Assembly: GCA_963704835.1 (NCBI GenBank)
Contig: CAVPHW010000001.1
Location: forward strand, 310,001-374,000
DNA from: GCA-2746605 sp963704835
Lineage (GTDB): Bacteria; Bacteroidota; Ignavibacteria; Ignavibacteriales; Melioribacteraceae
DNA length: 64,000 nt
Direction of reading: 5' to 3'
Positions 12,201 to 19,074 of this stretch are shown here, piece after piece (the first letter of the stretch is position 1; each line of letters begins with the position of its first letter). A program made the translations under genes and the position numbers. The notes beneath the pieces were generated by a model that searched no databases, had not been told where the DNA came from, and saw only the letters and a program-made list of their open reading frames with translations.

Positions 12201-12932
12201 AACATCATTTACATTAAAAATTTCTTCAGAAAGTAACTCAACAACTGTATTTGCACCACCACCAACCACAGTTTTAATAAAACCATCCAAACCTTTGAAA
12301 TTAACAGTTAGGAAAGTTCTATTTAAGAAGTCTTGTTTTTCTGCATTAGTAGTGTAATGTGAGCTTTGAATAATCATTTGCTCTAGCACATCCATAAAAT
12401 AATCCCAATGCGCTTCTTCCACATCTCCATTAACACCAATTACGTCTCTATATTTTCTCAGTTCGGTAACATCATCACCTAAAATGGATTTATACATTAA
12501 ATCTAAATGAGCTTCAGTAACAGGAGGCGTACCAACAGAATAATCATGAGAGGTAAGTATGTTTTGAGTTTGCTCTTTTGTTACAGCATCAACAGCCTCA
12601 GTATCGATAAAATATTTTAACTTGGATTCAAAAATTTGTTTTTGAGTTCTATAGATGAATGCCTTTGAATCTTCATGAGGAAAAATCATTAAAGATACAT
12701 CTGTGTAACCAGGAATCGATTCTTTAAGCTCTAAAATATATTTATTAATTTCTGAGTTCTGCTTTGCCGGATCAACCGGTTCCTCGTGACAAATACGAAC
12801 GAATGTTCTAAGTAGATTTAGAGTTTCGTTGGGCATAAAGTTTTCTGCCCTTTCGCCAAGAGATTTATAAAGATTTATGTAATCATGTGCTTCAGATCTC
12901 ATTTGGATCTTTGGTTTTCCTATTATTTGCAT
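6285..12932 (-). CDS. Giant 2215-residue protein: aminotransferase-like PLP domain plus HprK/PEPCK-like P-loop domain
   Basis: One uninterrupted frame. Residues about 450-1040 show fold-type I aminotransferase landmarks in the right order: NDPSNPAG (669-676), LLLDEAYSD with Asp702 and Tyr705, TTKNLGATGSRLG with Lys746 as candidate PLP lysine, and TGFLRFSLGDY near 980 with an arginine in the place of the carboxylate-binding Arg. Residues about 1560-1830 contain a Walker A, GDSGVGKS (1686-1693), followed by E as in HPr kinase. IAGDMFYLFP and YGIGTEEGDFSRVTDFD follow, which is reminiscent of the HprK/PEP-carboxykinase superfamily. The first 450 residues, the middle (1040-1560, helical, Lys/Asn/Ile-rich) and the C-terminus are not recognised. 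No signal peptide or membrane segment is visible, so it should be cytosolic. It stands alone, divergent from rpoD. Its function is unknown. The domain calls are by motif only. Confidence 0.8.
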   Translation of the reverse strand: MQIIGKPKIQMRSEAHDYINLYKSLGERAENFMPNETLNLLRTFVRICHEEPVDPAKQNSEINKYILELKESIPGYTDVSLMIFPHEDSKAFIYRTQKQIFESKLKYFIDTEAVDAVTKEQTQNILTSHDYSVGTPPVTEAHLDLMYKSILGDDVTELRKYRDVIGVNGDVEEAHWDYFMDVLEQMIIQSSHYTTNAEKQDFLNRTFLTVNFKGLDGFIKTVVGGGANTVVELLSEEIFNVNDVKIIDFKNPEDLFKQLEQDKTSIFIVKIENMRKNIFNDKKWFPYLTRIVLVDDSPESKSTNTSLVFCFHNKIINTLNKVHTKKLGALANSQLNLRLILDKVNDSNLELFKNCADKKILDYEEELNDFKLEQLGETDNNLKNLNLYKFNNFVKQIIKDKYAVTKLRDFIELVQNCKNPKSLQKQNKALISEFEARTKAYFYSNIEQVHIATIVEGGGRGQIRTYGNYLLQRKLKQISPKIVKKCKTIIDITPDNYQRTLKNHFHKNFGINLFLEKYKEHITKIGNESDNTGRFNNLLIDLGIKDAYDKKHADEQEIIKEFISNLANLEITSVADDVQMIIRDILSERVLKPYILFNAEASWEYKDLFPEDRFDINPFDLEIGLDESGRIDFERLHLRLNRMKNNFQLFDDTGNLWDRFCENLTLIINDPSNPAGYTDFNNISLIKFLKFLNNSKITLLLDEAYSDSIKIEDPKEPKWRTISRYIMNNISSLNNINVVSSLSTTKNLGATGSRLGSLVATPSKKDAIDFAKKQNGIEKGNTNSLYMLVNTIETAQLAKKIKDKMERDLPKEASRYKIKARIENYIIDEIESYNDKKGIIEQGKSTKRFSLFEGSPLHIFLLDELTSLDKLDVLDLPDDFKYKGEPFFSYYQKHLVTEINKFRVNKNFGAESLKRLKLAKKVASSILGENDFEHADVLQSDGSFLFNLRLKNFSFYQDLEKFTIKLAQERGIAVIPYQTGFLRFSLGDYIHGSDQSYKVFEKEFENALRIVMKYWEKFKSEKSKPENISKRSDDILSEIFYSSSDHKFIKNVLIDFNIIKNIKKQKKNSLTISNIMTLYHAFPQNCGVTINSINKSNNSVIEFYENIGDCKDLGTFIKSKAFSKIYENLLPQISKSIPQIKNLDINSVVNKYGKPTIQKYINNKIDFKPNDHVLDDPEEIVIMKEILIEMEKILFSDSKVKIMALDASSDFSSDISKLEGTNTILRKYIQELLLHFNLPFEQHAIEPNYEQLLDTAVIKFNEVVELSVDSFNLKQYANIFLEKLIHKLDTHSFSSKIDGLIQHALMNKVFNNDISTSNKLLYFYLLAKDDCFLIRVNYKLQNFSTKLEKKENGEVKLITEEFIFEIIVNDLNDIIDDIYNHRNEKVTQVDLHKVSRDIILLFIRIINKTRSTEYYDKYTHTLIKFVETTFRQQNSSINEMIQHGITLHKNYDFSNKTLQSFDEGSLKWIEEVMKKCGVIASEQPVQNHTRIVTDAKKREYAMHRVDNDGTSKEERNYSELNEYIRNLDTKPSSVFFRNRLSKFVENMDANDYRCKIIKHGLVKVLYIIQKTYIKYLTDKHRLITADEVSLDDLKDFVPDVILVYGAPEKVISYPQIGYFNIKGPNGNIKTLVTPIKMKTDYFGNIKKPWLTMMNEKVKEMGGMPIHGSLFAIEEEDGSIFVIQIAGDSGVGKSEMLAAMILKWLKKDLPGIRSIKLIAGDMFYLFPDTDGNLYGIGTEEGDFSRVTDFDPDFIKYYNSLFESSADSNVEDLNSRSTIRGLCDITMPYKIDIMLTASNFGRQEAGITVFKNPENFLLYRDSHGERMEKATSSDNPNFQRTLLRYTNDKNIVEVMDKHGNYLDDILDWEMDKFTGKFYLCSSYKLIEKIDLDEIVNKILSKKTFTHSDGVNYNIDSIRFDIIKNRFVANCINEDSKENDFVEILIDRVIFSKFFNSLASTPAGQPFIAEANQYEMTKHLVNILKGGEKEKGAGKHIQFGLLSTDLGREGKEISGPQAAAQAMTKMIQEVRISKPEINLNKNFIRNIVNEKYPHIFSSEKQNTEVNRYNFFLFQLQQMRKAEFVRMDNNKEKVDLTSIKGFCPISKQKEFSPLLVTPNINVELSSFTETYEQLMELPNNQNFADEFYKDCNKLYIAEDYSQSTIENNMILQLLLMNGYLNLEDISRGRITEKVNRETLAAAKFAVVKKLNSLKETPII

Positions 12933-13362
12933 AAGATTCTTTTCTATGATAGTTTGAATGTGAATTAATGGTTAAAAAACAATATTTTTTGGCTAATTTA
13001 ACTAATATAAACTAACTAAGTGTTAAAACGTGCGGATTATAATATAAACAAATAATGAACATTTAGAAACAAAATCAATCTATAATCTAGTTTTAAATAT
13101 ATCAATACTAAACAAAGCACACTTTTTTCCGATTATGGGGGATAATTTAAAAAATTGTGATTGTAGTTGAAATTAAAAAAGAATATCATTTGAATTCCCC
13201 CTCAATATTTATGATTATTTTTCATATTTATGCATAATAATCACATAGTTAAAAAAAACTGTTGACTTTATACTTTAAAAGCCTTATATACCAAAGATTT
13301 TTTTGTAAAAAAGTTTCAATGTCTTAATTTGAGAATTTCTATAAAACAAGGGAGTACCTTAA
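12933..13362. other. Divergent intergenic region between the giant gene and rpoD
   Basis: This 430-bp, very AT-rich region separates two divergent genes. Apart from the rpoD promoter candidate listed separately I see no ORF, no strong hairpin and no repeat in it. The giant gene's own promoter must lie near 12,950-13,100 on the minus strand, but I cannot point to a convincing one. Confidence 0.5.
13262..13290 (+). promoter_or_regulatory. Candidate sigma-70-type promoter of rpoD
   Basis: TTGACT (13262-13267) is followed after exactly 17 bases by TATATA (13285-13290), 72 bp before the rpoD start codon. This is the classical -35/-10 form rather than the TAnnTTTG form typical of Bacteroidia. It is a sequence match only. 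Confidence 0.5.
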
Positions 13363-14223
13363 TTGAAAATCACCAAACAAATAACCAACAGAGAAAGCCA
13401 ATCATTAGACAAATATTTCCAGGAAATTGGTAAAGTTGATCTTATTACACCAGAAGAAGAGATCACTTTAGCAATTCAAATTCGTGAAGGAAATAAAGCT
13501 GCCTTAGATAAGCTTACAAAAGCTAATTTAAGGTTTGTGGTAAGTGTTGCTAAACAATATCAACATCAAGGATTACCACTAAGCGATCTAATTAACGAAG
13601 GCAATCTTGGATTGATTAAAGCTGCAAAGAAATTTGACGAAACAAGAGGATTTAAATTTATATCCTATGCCGTATGGTGGATTCGTCAATCAATTATGCA
13701 AGCAATCGCAGATCAATCAAGAATGGTTCGTTTACCTTTAAACCGAGTTGGAGAATTGTCTAAAATTTCTAAAGCAGCTAGTATGCTTGAGCAAGAGCTT
13801 GAGAGAAAACCTAGCGTTGAAGAAATTGCCCAGCAACTAGAAATGAATGTTGATGATGTAGCTTATACATTGAGACATTCAGGTCGACAAGTTTCTGTTG
13901 ATGCACCATTTTCACAAAGTGAAGATAGTAAGAGTAGTCTATTGGATATTATGCCAAATGATGATCAGCCAACTCCAGACCATAATCTAATGAGTGAATC
14001 TTTAAGAAACGAGATAGAAAGAGTGCTTTCTACTCTATCAGAAAAAGAAGCAACTGTTATTAAATTATATTTTGGTTTTAGTACAGAGTATACTGCAACT
14101 TTGGAAGAAATCGGTGAAATATTAAATCTTACTCGTGAAAGAGTAAGACAAATCAAAGAGCAAGCTTTAAGAAAGTTGCGTCATGCATCAAGAAGCAAAA
14201 AACTAAAAGTTTATCTTGGTTAA
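13363..14223 (+). CDS. rpoD: RNA polymerase primary sigma factor RpoD
   Basis: This 286-residue sigma-70 family protein selects housekeeping promoters. Regions 1.2-2 (SLDKYFQEIGKVDLITPEEE; DLINEGNLGLIKAAKKFD; FISYAVWWIRQSIMQAI), region 3 (about 130-180) and region 4 (LTRERVRQIKEQALRKL) are all present. The large acidic region 1.1 and the non-conserved region of proteobacterial RpoD are missing, as in Bacteroidota/Chlorobi primary sigmas. The start is a TTG at 13363, preceded by a GGGAG ribosome-binding site at about 13350. The first residues (KITKQITNRESQSLDKY) match the usual N-terminus of this family. A strong terminator follows at 14265. Confidence 0.95.
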   Translation: MKITKQITNRESQSLDKYFQEIGKVDLITPEEEITLAIQIREGNKAALDKLTKANLRFVVSVAKQYQHQGLPLSDLINEGNLGLIKAAKKFDETRGFKFISYAVWWIRQSIMQAIADQSRMVRLPLNRVGELSKISKAASMLEQELERKPSVEEIAQQLEMNVDDVAYTLRHSGRQVSVDAPFSQSEDSKSSLLDIMPNDDQPTPDHNLMSESLRNEIERVLSTLSEKEATVIKLYFGFSTEYTATLEEIGEILNLTRERVRQIKEQALRKLRHASRSKKLKVYLG

Positions 14224-14264
14224 AATACATATTGATTAGAATTTGTCTGAAGAAGGCAAATTTC

Positions 14265-14297
14265 AAAGCGGTTAGGGAAACTTAACCGCTTTTTTTA
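14265..14297 (+). terminator. Rho-independent terminator of rpoD
   Basis: The stem AAAGCGGTTA / TAACCGCTTT (14265-14274 and 14283-14292) has a short loop and runs directly into a seven-T tract, about 45 bp after the rpoD stop codon. Confidence 0.9.
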
Positions 14298-14328
14298 TGT
14301 CCAAACATTAAAACGATTAAGTTTTGTA

Positions 14329-14358
14329 TTGACATTGGTGATGAAATTAAATTATCTT
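14329..14358 (+). promoter_or_regulatory. Candidate promoter of the trp operon
   Basis: A perfect TTGACA (14329-14334) is followed by TTATCT/TATCTT at 14352-14358 with a 17-18 base spacer. It lies just upstream of the leader-peptide ATG at 14369. No operator-like palindrome overlaps it, which fits control by attenuation rather than by a TrpR-type repressor. Confidence 0.6.
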
Positions 14359-14368
14359 ACAACCTCAA

Positions 14369-14437
14369 ATGAAAAAGACAATATCAACATATAATTTTAA
14401 CTGGCAATGGTGGTGGAGAAAATCTGAGCAGCGTTAG
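14369..14437 (+). CDS. trpL: trp operon leader peptide (22 residues, four Trp codons)
   Basis: A short ORF reads MKKTISTYNFNWQWWWRKSE followed by Gln-Arg and a TAG stop. Trp codons are at positions 12, 14, 15 and 16, an extreme density for such a rare amino acid. It lies between a promoter candidate and a terminator hairpin upstream of trpE. Ribosome stalling on the Trp codons when charged tRNA-Trp is scarce would control the downstream hairpins, as known for enterobacterial trp attenuation. The mechanism is inferred from layout; the ORF and its Trp codons are seen directly. Confidence 0.85.
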   Translation: MKKTISTYNFNWQWWWRKSEQR

Positions 14438-14501
14438 TCAGTGAATTATATCTTTTATAAAATTTAAACCCTTCAAAGTAATTCGCTGCGAAGGGTTTTT
14501 T
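14428..14501 (+). promoter_or_regulatory. trp attenuator: terminator with competing antiterminator
   Basis: The terminator stem is AACCCTTC / GAAGGGTT (14467-14474 and 14490-14497) with a run of six Ts. Its loop contains CGCTGC (14484-14489), the exact complement of GCAGCG (14428-14433) at the end of the leader peptide. Pairing of these two segments would compete with the terminator. So the region can switch between read-through and termination depending on ribosome position, a complete attenuation module in about 75 bp. Confidence 0.8.
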
Positions 14502-14634
14502 GTTATTAGATATAAATATTTCACCAATGCTAGTTTAATTTTTTTCTTACTCTTAATCATAATCTTACTGATCTGGAGAGTTAAACTGATTAATAGCAAG
14601 ATTATGAAAAATATAATATTGAATTAGAGGATAA

Positions 14635-16113
14635 ATGAATAAAAACGAATTCATAGAATTAGCTAAAAATTATAATGTAATACCGGTTTATGAAACAATT
14701 ACTGCGGATTTGCTAACACCAGTTTTGGCATATTTAAAACTTCGTAAGAAGGGTGATTTTAGTTTTTTGTTTGAATCAGTAGAAGGAATTGGCAGACTTG
14801 CACGATATTCTTTTATTGGTCATTCTCCCTCCAAAACAATTGTTGCAGATGATTCAAAAATTACAATTAGAGATCTGGAAAATATTACCTCAAAGGGAGC
14901 AGATTTGTTTGATTATTTGAGTGAGCAAGTTGATTCTTTTAAGCATCCAAAAATTGAGGAATTGCCCGATTTTACAGGTGGAATTGTTGGGTATTTAGGG
15001 TTTGAGATGATTTCTAAAATTGAAAAAACTATAGAATTTGCAAAGAATAGAGATAATGATTTCCCCGAAGCGATGCTTGGTGTGTTTGATTCAATAATTG
15101 CTTTTGATCACTACAAGCATAGAATTATTTTAATAACAAATGTATTTATTGATAAGCACAGCGATCTTGATGGATTGTATGATAAAGCCAAACAAAAAAT
15201 TGCTGATCTTAAAAAAACAATCAATAAACAAGTTGACCTAAAAAGTAATTTCAAACTTACGGGCGAAATTCAGGATCAAATCAACAAAGAATTATTTAAC
15301 CAAAAAATTGAGAAGAGCAAAAAAAATATTTATGAAGGAGATGTTTTTCAATTAGTGCTTTCCGAAAGATTTAGTTCAGAGTATGAAGGGGATTTGATTA
15401 ATGTCTATAGAGCATTAAGAATTATTAACCCTTCACCCTATATGTATATTATGGAGTTCGATGAAAAATTATCTATCATTGGGACCTCACCCGAAGATTT
15501 ATTAAAAGTACAACAAAGAAAAGCAACAATTTTGCCAATTGCAGGAACTAGAAGACGCGGCAAAACAGGTGAAGAAGATTTAGAGCTTGAAAAGGAACTT
15601 TTAGCTGATGATAAGGAAATTGCTGAACACACAATGCTAGTTGATTTAGCTAGAAATGATTTAGGTAGAGTTTGCAAACACAATACCATCGAAGTAACAG
15701 AAATGATGAATGTACATAAGTTTTCTCACGTGATGCATATTGTTTCAAGGGTTGAGGGAATATTAGAAGACAACCATAATTGTATTGATGCTTTAAGAGC
15801 AAGTTTTCCTGCTGGAACAGTCTCGGGAGCACCAAAAATAAGAGCGATTCAATTAATTGAAGAATATGAGGATGTTAGCCGTGGTCCTTATGCGGGTTCA
15901 GTTGGCTACATAGATTTCAAAGGAAATTTAGATATGTGCATTGCAATTAGAACTTTATTTGCAGACAGTAAAAAAATATATTGGCAAGCCGGAGCTGGTA
16001 TTGTTGCCGATAGTAAAGCAGAACTAGAATTAAAAGAGATTAAAAATAAATCGGCAGTTTTAGAAAACGCATTAAAATTTGCAGAGAGGATTGATGAAAG
16101 TTTTAGTAATTGA
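14635..16113 (+). CDS. trpE: Anthranilate synthase component I
   Basis: This 492-residue enzyme makes anthranilate from chorismate together with the TrpG glutaminase subunit, the first committed step of Trp synthesis. The N-terminal domain contains LFESVEG (about 45-51), the counterpart of the LLES feedback site that binds Trp. The C-terminal chorismate-binding domain has PSPYMYIM, LPIAGTRRRGKT and RAGAGIVADS-like motifs in order. It is the first structural gene behind the leader and attenuator. Its end overlaps trpG by 20 bp, indicating translational coupling. Confidence 0.96.
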   Translation: MNKNEFIELAKNYNVIPVYETITADLLTPVLAYLKLRKKGDFSFLFESVEGIGRLARYSFIGHSPSKTIVADDSKITIRDLENITSKGADLFDYLSEQVDSFKHPKIEELPDFTGGIVGYLGFEMISKIEKTIEFAKNRDNDFPEAMLGVFDSIIAFDHYKHRIILITNVFIDKHSDLDGLYDKAKQKIADLKKTINKQVDLKSNFKLTGEIQDQINKELFNQKIEKSKKNIYEGDVFQLVLSERFSSEYEGDLINVYRALRIINPSPYMYIMEFDEKLSIIGTSPEDLLKVQQRKATILPIAGTRRRGKTGEEDLELEKELLADDKEIAEHTMLVDLARNDLGRVCKHNTIEVTEMMNVHKFSHVMHIVSRVEGILEDNHNCIDALRASFPAGTVSGAPKIRAIQLIEEYEDVSRGPYAGSVGYIDFKGNLDMCIAIRTLFADSKKIYWQAGAGIVADSKAELELKEIKNKSAVLENALKFAERIDESFSN

Positions 16114-16660
16114 TAACTATGATTCATTTACGTTTAATCTAGTTCAGCTTGTCGGAAAATTCACTTCCGATATAATTGTAAAGAGAAATGACAAAATAAT
16201 CCTGGATGAAATTAATGAATTGCAACCGCATAAAATTATTATTTCTCCTGGTCCTGGCAGACCAGAAGATTCTAAAATATCTTTAGATATTATCAAAGAA
16301 CTTGGAAAAACAATACCCGTATTAGGTGTTTGCTTAGGGCACCAAGGAATTGGAATTTGCTTTGGCGCAAAAATAATTCACGCTCCCATTTTAATGCATG
16401 GTAAAACTTCAAAAGTTATGCATGATAATAAGACTATATTCAAAGATCTCCCACAGAATTTTAATGCTGGTAGATATCATTCACTTATTATTGATAGAAC
16501 AACTTTAAATAGTGATCTTGAAATTACATCAGAAACAGCAGATAAAATAGTAATGGGGATTAGGCATAGAAAATATCCGATCGAGGGAATTCAGTTTCAT
16601 CCCGAATCAATTTTAACACCTCAAGGAGAAAACATAATTAAAAACTGGTTGGAACTATGA
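16094..16660 (+). CDS. trpG: Anthranilate synthase component II (glutamine amidotransferase)
   Basis: This 188-residue class I glutamine amidotransferase feeds ammonia to TrpE. The catalytic nucleophile is Cys80 in GVCLGHQGIG, and the catalytic His-Glu pair is in QFHPES near the C-terminus. MKVLVIDNYDSFTFNL is the usual start, so I use the ATG at 16094 rather than the TTG at 16079. It overlaps trpE by 20 bp and trpD by 4 bp. Confidence 0.95.
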   Translation: MKVLVIDNYDSFTFNLVQLVGKFTSDIIVKRNDKIILDEINELQPHKIIISPGPGRPEDSKISLDIIKELGKTIPVLGVCLGHQGIGICFGAKIIHAPILMHGKTSKVMHDNKTIFKDLPQNFNAGRYHSLIIDRTTLNSDLEITSETADKIVMGIRHRKYPIEGIQFHPESILTPQGENIIKNWLEL

Positions 16661-17679
16661 TTAAAGATTACGTGCAAAAAGTAATTGAAAAGGAAAACTT
16701 AACTTTTGATGAATCATATTTTGTAATGAATAAAATTATGAGCGGTGATGTAAATAATTCACATATTGCTGCACTGCTTGTTGCATTAAAAAGCAAAGGT
16801 GAACAAGCAAATGAGGTGGCTGGTTTTGTAAAAGCAATGCGCGAAAAGAGTATTAAAATAAACTCAACCAATAGTAATTGTATTGACGTGTGTGGTACTG
16901 GTGGTGATAATTCCAATACATTTAATATTTCTACTGCGGTTTCCTTTGTTGTAGCCGGCACTGGTATAAAAGTAGCAAAGCATGGTAATCGTTCAATATC
17001 TAGCAAAAGTGGCAGCTCAGATGTGCTTACCGAACTTGGAATAAATATTAATATGTCTAATTTGCAGTCAGAGGAGGCGCTAGATAAAATAGGGATAACA
17101 TTTTTATTTGCTCCAAATTATCATCCGGCCATGAAATATGTTATGCCAGTTAGGCGTGAGCTTGGATTTAAAACCATTTTTAACGTCCTTGGTCCTTTAA
17201 CAAATCCGGCAAATACAAAACGCCAAATGATTGGCACGTTTAGCAATTCAACAGCTGAATTAATGAGAGAAGCGGTTAGAAATCTAAATATGGAAAAAGT
17301 GTGTTTTGTTTGTACGGAAAATGAATACGATGAAATTACTCTAACCGGTGAATCAAAAATTTTTGAGTATGATGAAACAAAAGGGAATTCTGAATATTTC
17401 GTAAACAATGAAACTTTTGGTTATCCAAAAATAGATTTTGAAAACATTGTTGGTGGAAGCCCAAAAGAGAATTCACAAATAATATTAGACTTATTTGAGC
17501 GTCCTCAAAAAAATGCTGAGTTTTACGTTGTCTCTGCTAATGCAGCATTAGCCATTTATGCGTCCGGTCACTCGGAGGATTTGCAAGAATGTAAAAAAAT
17601 TGCTGAGAATTCAATCCTTTCTGGTAAAGCATTGGAAAAACTAAATGAATTAAAAGATTTTGGAGAAAATGCTAATTGA
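16657..17679 (+). CDS. trpD: Anthranilate phosphoribosyltransferase
   Basis: This 340-residue enzyme transfers phosphoribose from PRPP to anthranilate. It has the CGTGGDN motif (PRPP binding, about 80-86), KHGNRSISSKSGS (about 108-120) and the RRELGFKTIFNVLGPLTNP segment. It overlaps trpG by 4 bp (ATGA) and trpC by 4 bp, so the operon is very tightly packed here. Confidence 0.96.
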   Translation: MIKDYVQKVIEKENLTFDESYFVMNKIMSGDVNNSHIAALLVALKSKGEQANEVAGFVKAMREKSIKINSTNSNCIDVCGTGGDNSNTFNISTAVSFVVAGTGIKVAKHGNRSISSKSGSSDVLTELGININMSNLQSEEALDKIGITFLFAPNYHPAMKYVMPVRRELGFKTIFNVLGPLTNPANTKRQMIGTFSNSTAELMREAVRNLNMEKVCFVCTENEYDEITLTGESKIFEYDETKGNSEYFVNNETFGYPKIDFENIVGGSPKENSQIILDLFERPQKNAEFYVVSANAALAIYASGHSEDLQECKKIAENSILSGKALEKLNELKDFGENAN

Positions 17680-18470
17680 GTATTCTTGAAGAAATAAATC
17701 AAGTTAAGAAAGAAGAAGTGAAAAAAATGAGGCAGGAGTTTACATTCTCAAGATTTACTGATTCAGAATACTTTTATAAAAAAAGACTAGAGTTCGGTAA
17801 AGCTATTTCTAATTCAAGCAAAGTATCTATTATTGCTGAAGTTAAAAAAGCAAGCCCATCAAAAGGAATTATAAGAGAAGACTTTAATCATCTTAAAATT
17901 GCAGAAACTTATATGGGAAATGGGGCAGATGCTATTTCTGTTTTAACTGATGTAAACTTTTTTAAGGGAAATATAAAATTTTTAAATGATATTGCTAAAT
18001 ATAAATCCGTACCTCTTTTAAGGAAAGATTTTATATTAGATGAGTATCAGATATTTGAAGCCAAATCAAATGGTGCGGACGCAATTTTGTTAATTGCTGA
18101 ATCGCTGTCAGGAAATCAAATAAATGAATTAACCGCCGCTGCAAAGGAAGTTGACTTGGAGGTGCTATTGGAGCTCCATTCAATAAGTGAGATTGAAAAA
18201 ATTAATTTTTCAAATAATAGAATAATTGGAATTAATAATCGGGATCTTAAAAGTTTTAAAGTTGATTTAAATACTACAAATATTATTTCTGAATTGGTTC
18301 CAAAAGAAAATATTCTAATTTCAGAAAGTGGAATTAAAACTAGAGCAGATATTGGTTTTATTAAACGAACCAAAGCAAGCTGTGTATTGGTCGGAGAACA
18401 TTTCATGTCTTCTGATAGCATTTCAGATTCACTAAAACAATTTTGTGAATGGTGTGTTTATGAGAGTTAA
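17676..18470 (+). CDS. trpC: Indole-3-glycerol-phosphate synthase
   Basis: This 264-residue TIM-barrel enzyme closes the indole ring from the anthranilate-derived ribulotide. Family motifs: IAEVKKASPSKG with the catalytic Lys, PLLRKDFI, GINNRDLKSF and ISESGI. The start is a TTG overlapping the trpD stop (TTGA), which fits the spacing of the other genes. The end overlaps the start of trpF. TrpC and TrpF are separate proteins here, not fused. Confidence 0.95.
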   Translation: MSILEEINQVKKEEVKKMRQEFTFSRFTDSEYFYKKRLEFGKAISNSSKVSIIAEVKKASPSKGIIREDFNHLKIAETYMGNGADAISVLTDVNFFKGNIKFLNDIAKYKSVPLLRKDFILDEYQIFEAKSNGADAILLIAESLSGNQINELTAAAKEVDLEVLLELHSISEIEKINFSNNRIIGINNRDLKSFKVDLNTTNIISELVPKENILISESGIKTRADIGFIKRTKASCVLVGEHFMSSDSISDSLKQFCEWCVYES

Positions 18471-19074
18471 AATTTGTGGAATAACAAATCTTGAAGATGC
18501 ACTTCTCTGTTATAATTTGGGTGCGGACGCAATTGGATTTATTTTTTACGAAAAAAGTAAAAGATATATAAAGCCAGAAGAGGCTAAATTAATTATTCAA
18601 AAATTACCAGCTTTTGTTTTGGCGGTTGGCGTGTTTGTAAACGAACGAACCGAAAAAATAAATGAAATTGCGAAAGAAATTAAGTTAAATCTAATTCAAT
18701 TACATGGTGATGAAACTCTACAAGATGTAGATATTATTGAGTTCCCCGTGATTAAAGCATTCAGAGTTGATGAAAAATTTGATTTTAACATTTTAGATCA
18801 ATATGAAAAAAGTTCAATTCTCTTAGATACGTTTAGTAATAATGAGTATGGTGGAACAGGAAGACAATTTAATTGGGAAAGTATTCCATTAAAACTAAGA
18901 AATAAAATAATTTTATCTGGTGGAGTAACTTCAGAGAATATTGGAGAAATATATAGTCGGATTAATCCGGCTGCAATTGATGTTTCCTCATCGTTGGAAT
19001 CTAATCCCGGTAAAAAGGACAAAGAAAAAGTTAGATTATTATTCAAACAATTAACCAAGCTAGGAATAAAATAA
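18460..19074 (+). CDS. trpF: Phosphoribosylanthranilate isomerase
   Basis: This enzyme of about 204 residues performs the Amadori rearrangement step. MRVKICGITNLEDA is the usual N-terminus with the catalytic Cys (KICG), so the ATG at 18460 is preferred over the in-frame ATG at 18445. LIQLHGDE, the Asp of LLDTFSN, and LSGGVTSENI near the C-terminus are conserved. It overlaps trpC by 11 bp, and its TAA shares one base with the next ATG (TAATG). Confidence 0.94.
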   Translation: MRVKICGITNLEDALLCYNLGADAIGFIFYEKSKRYIKPEEAKLIIQKLPAFVLAVGVFVNERTEKINEIAKEIKLNLIQLHGDETLQDVDIIEFPVIKAFRVDEKFDFNILDQYEKSSILLDTFSNNEYGGTGRQFNWESIPLKLRNKIILSGGVTSENIGEIYSRINPAAIDVSSSLESNPGKKDKEKVRLLFKQLTKLGIK

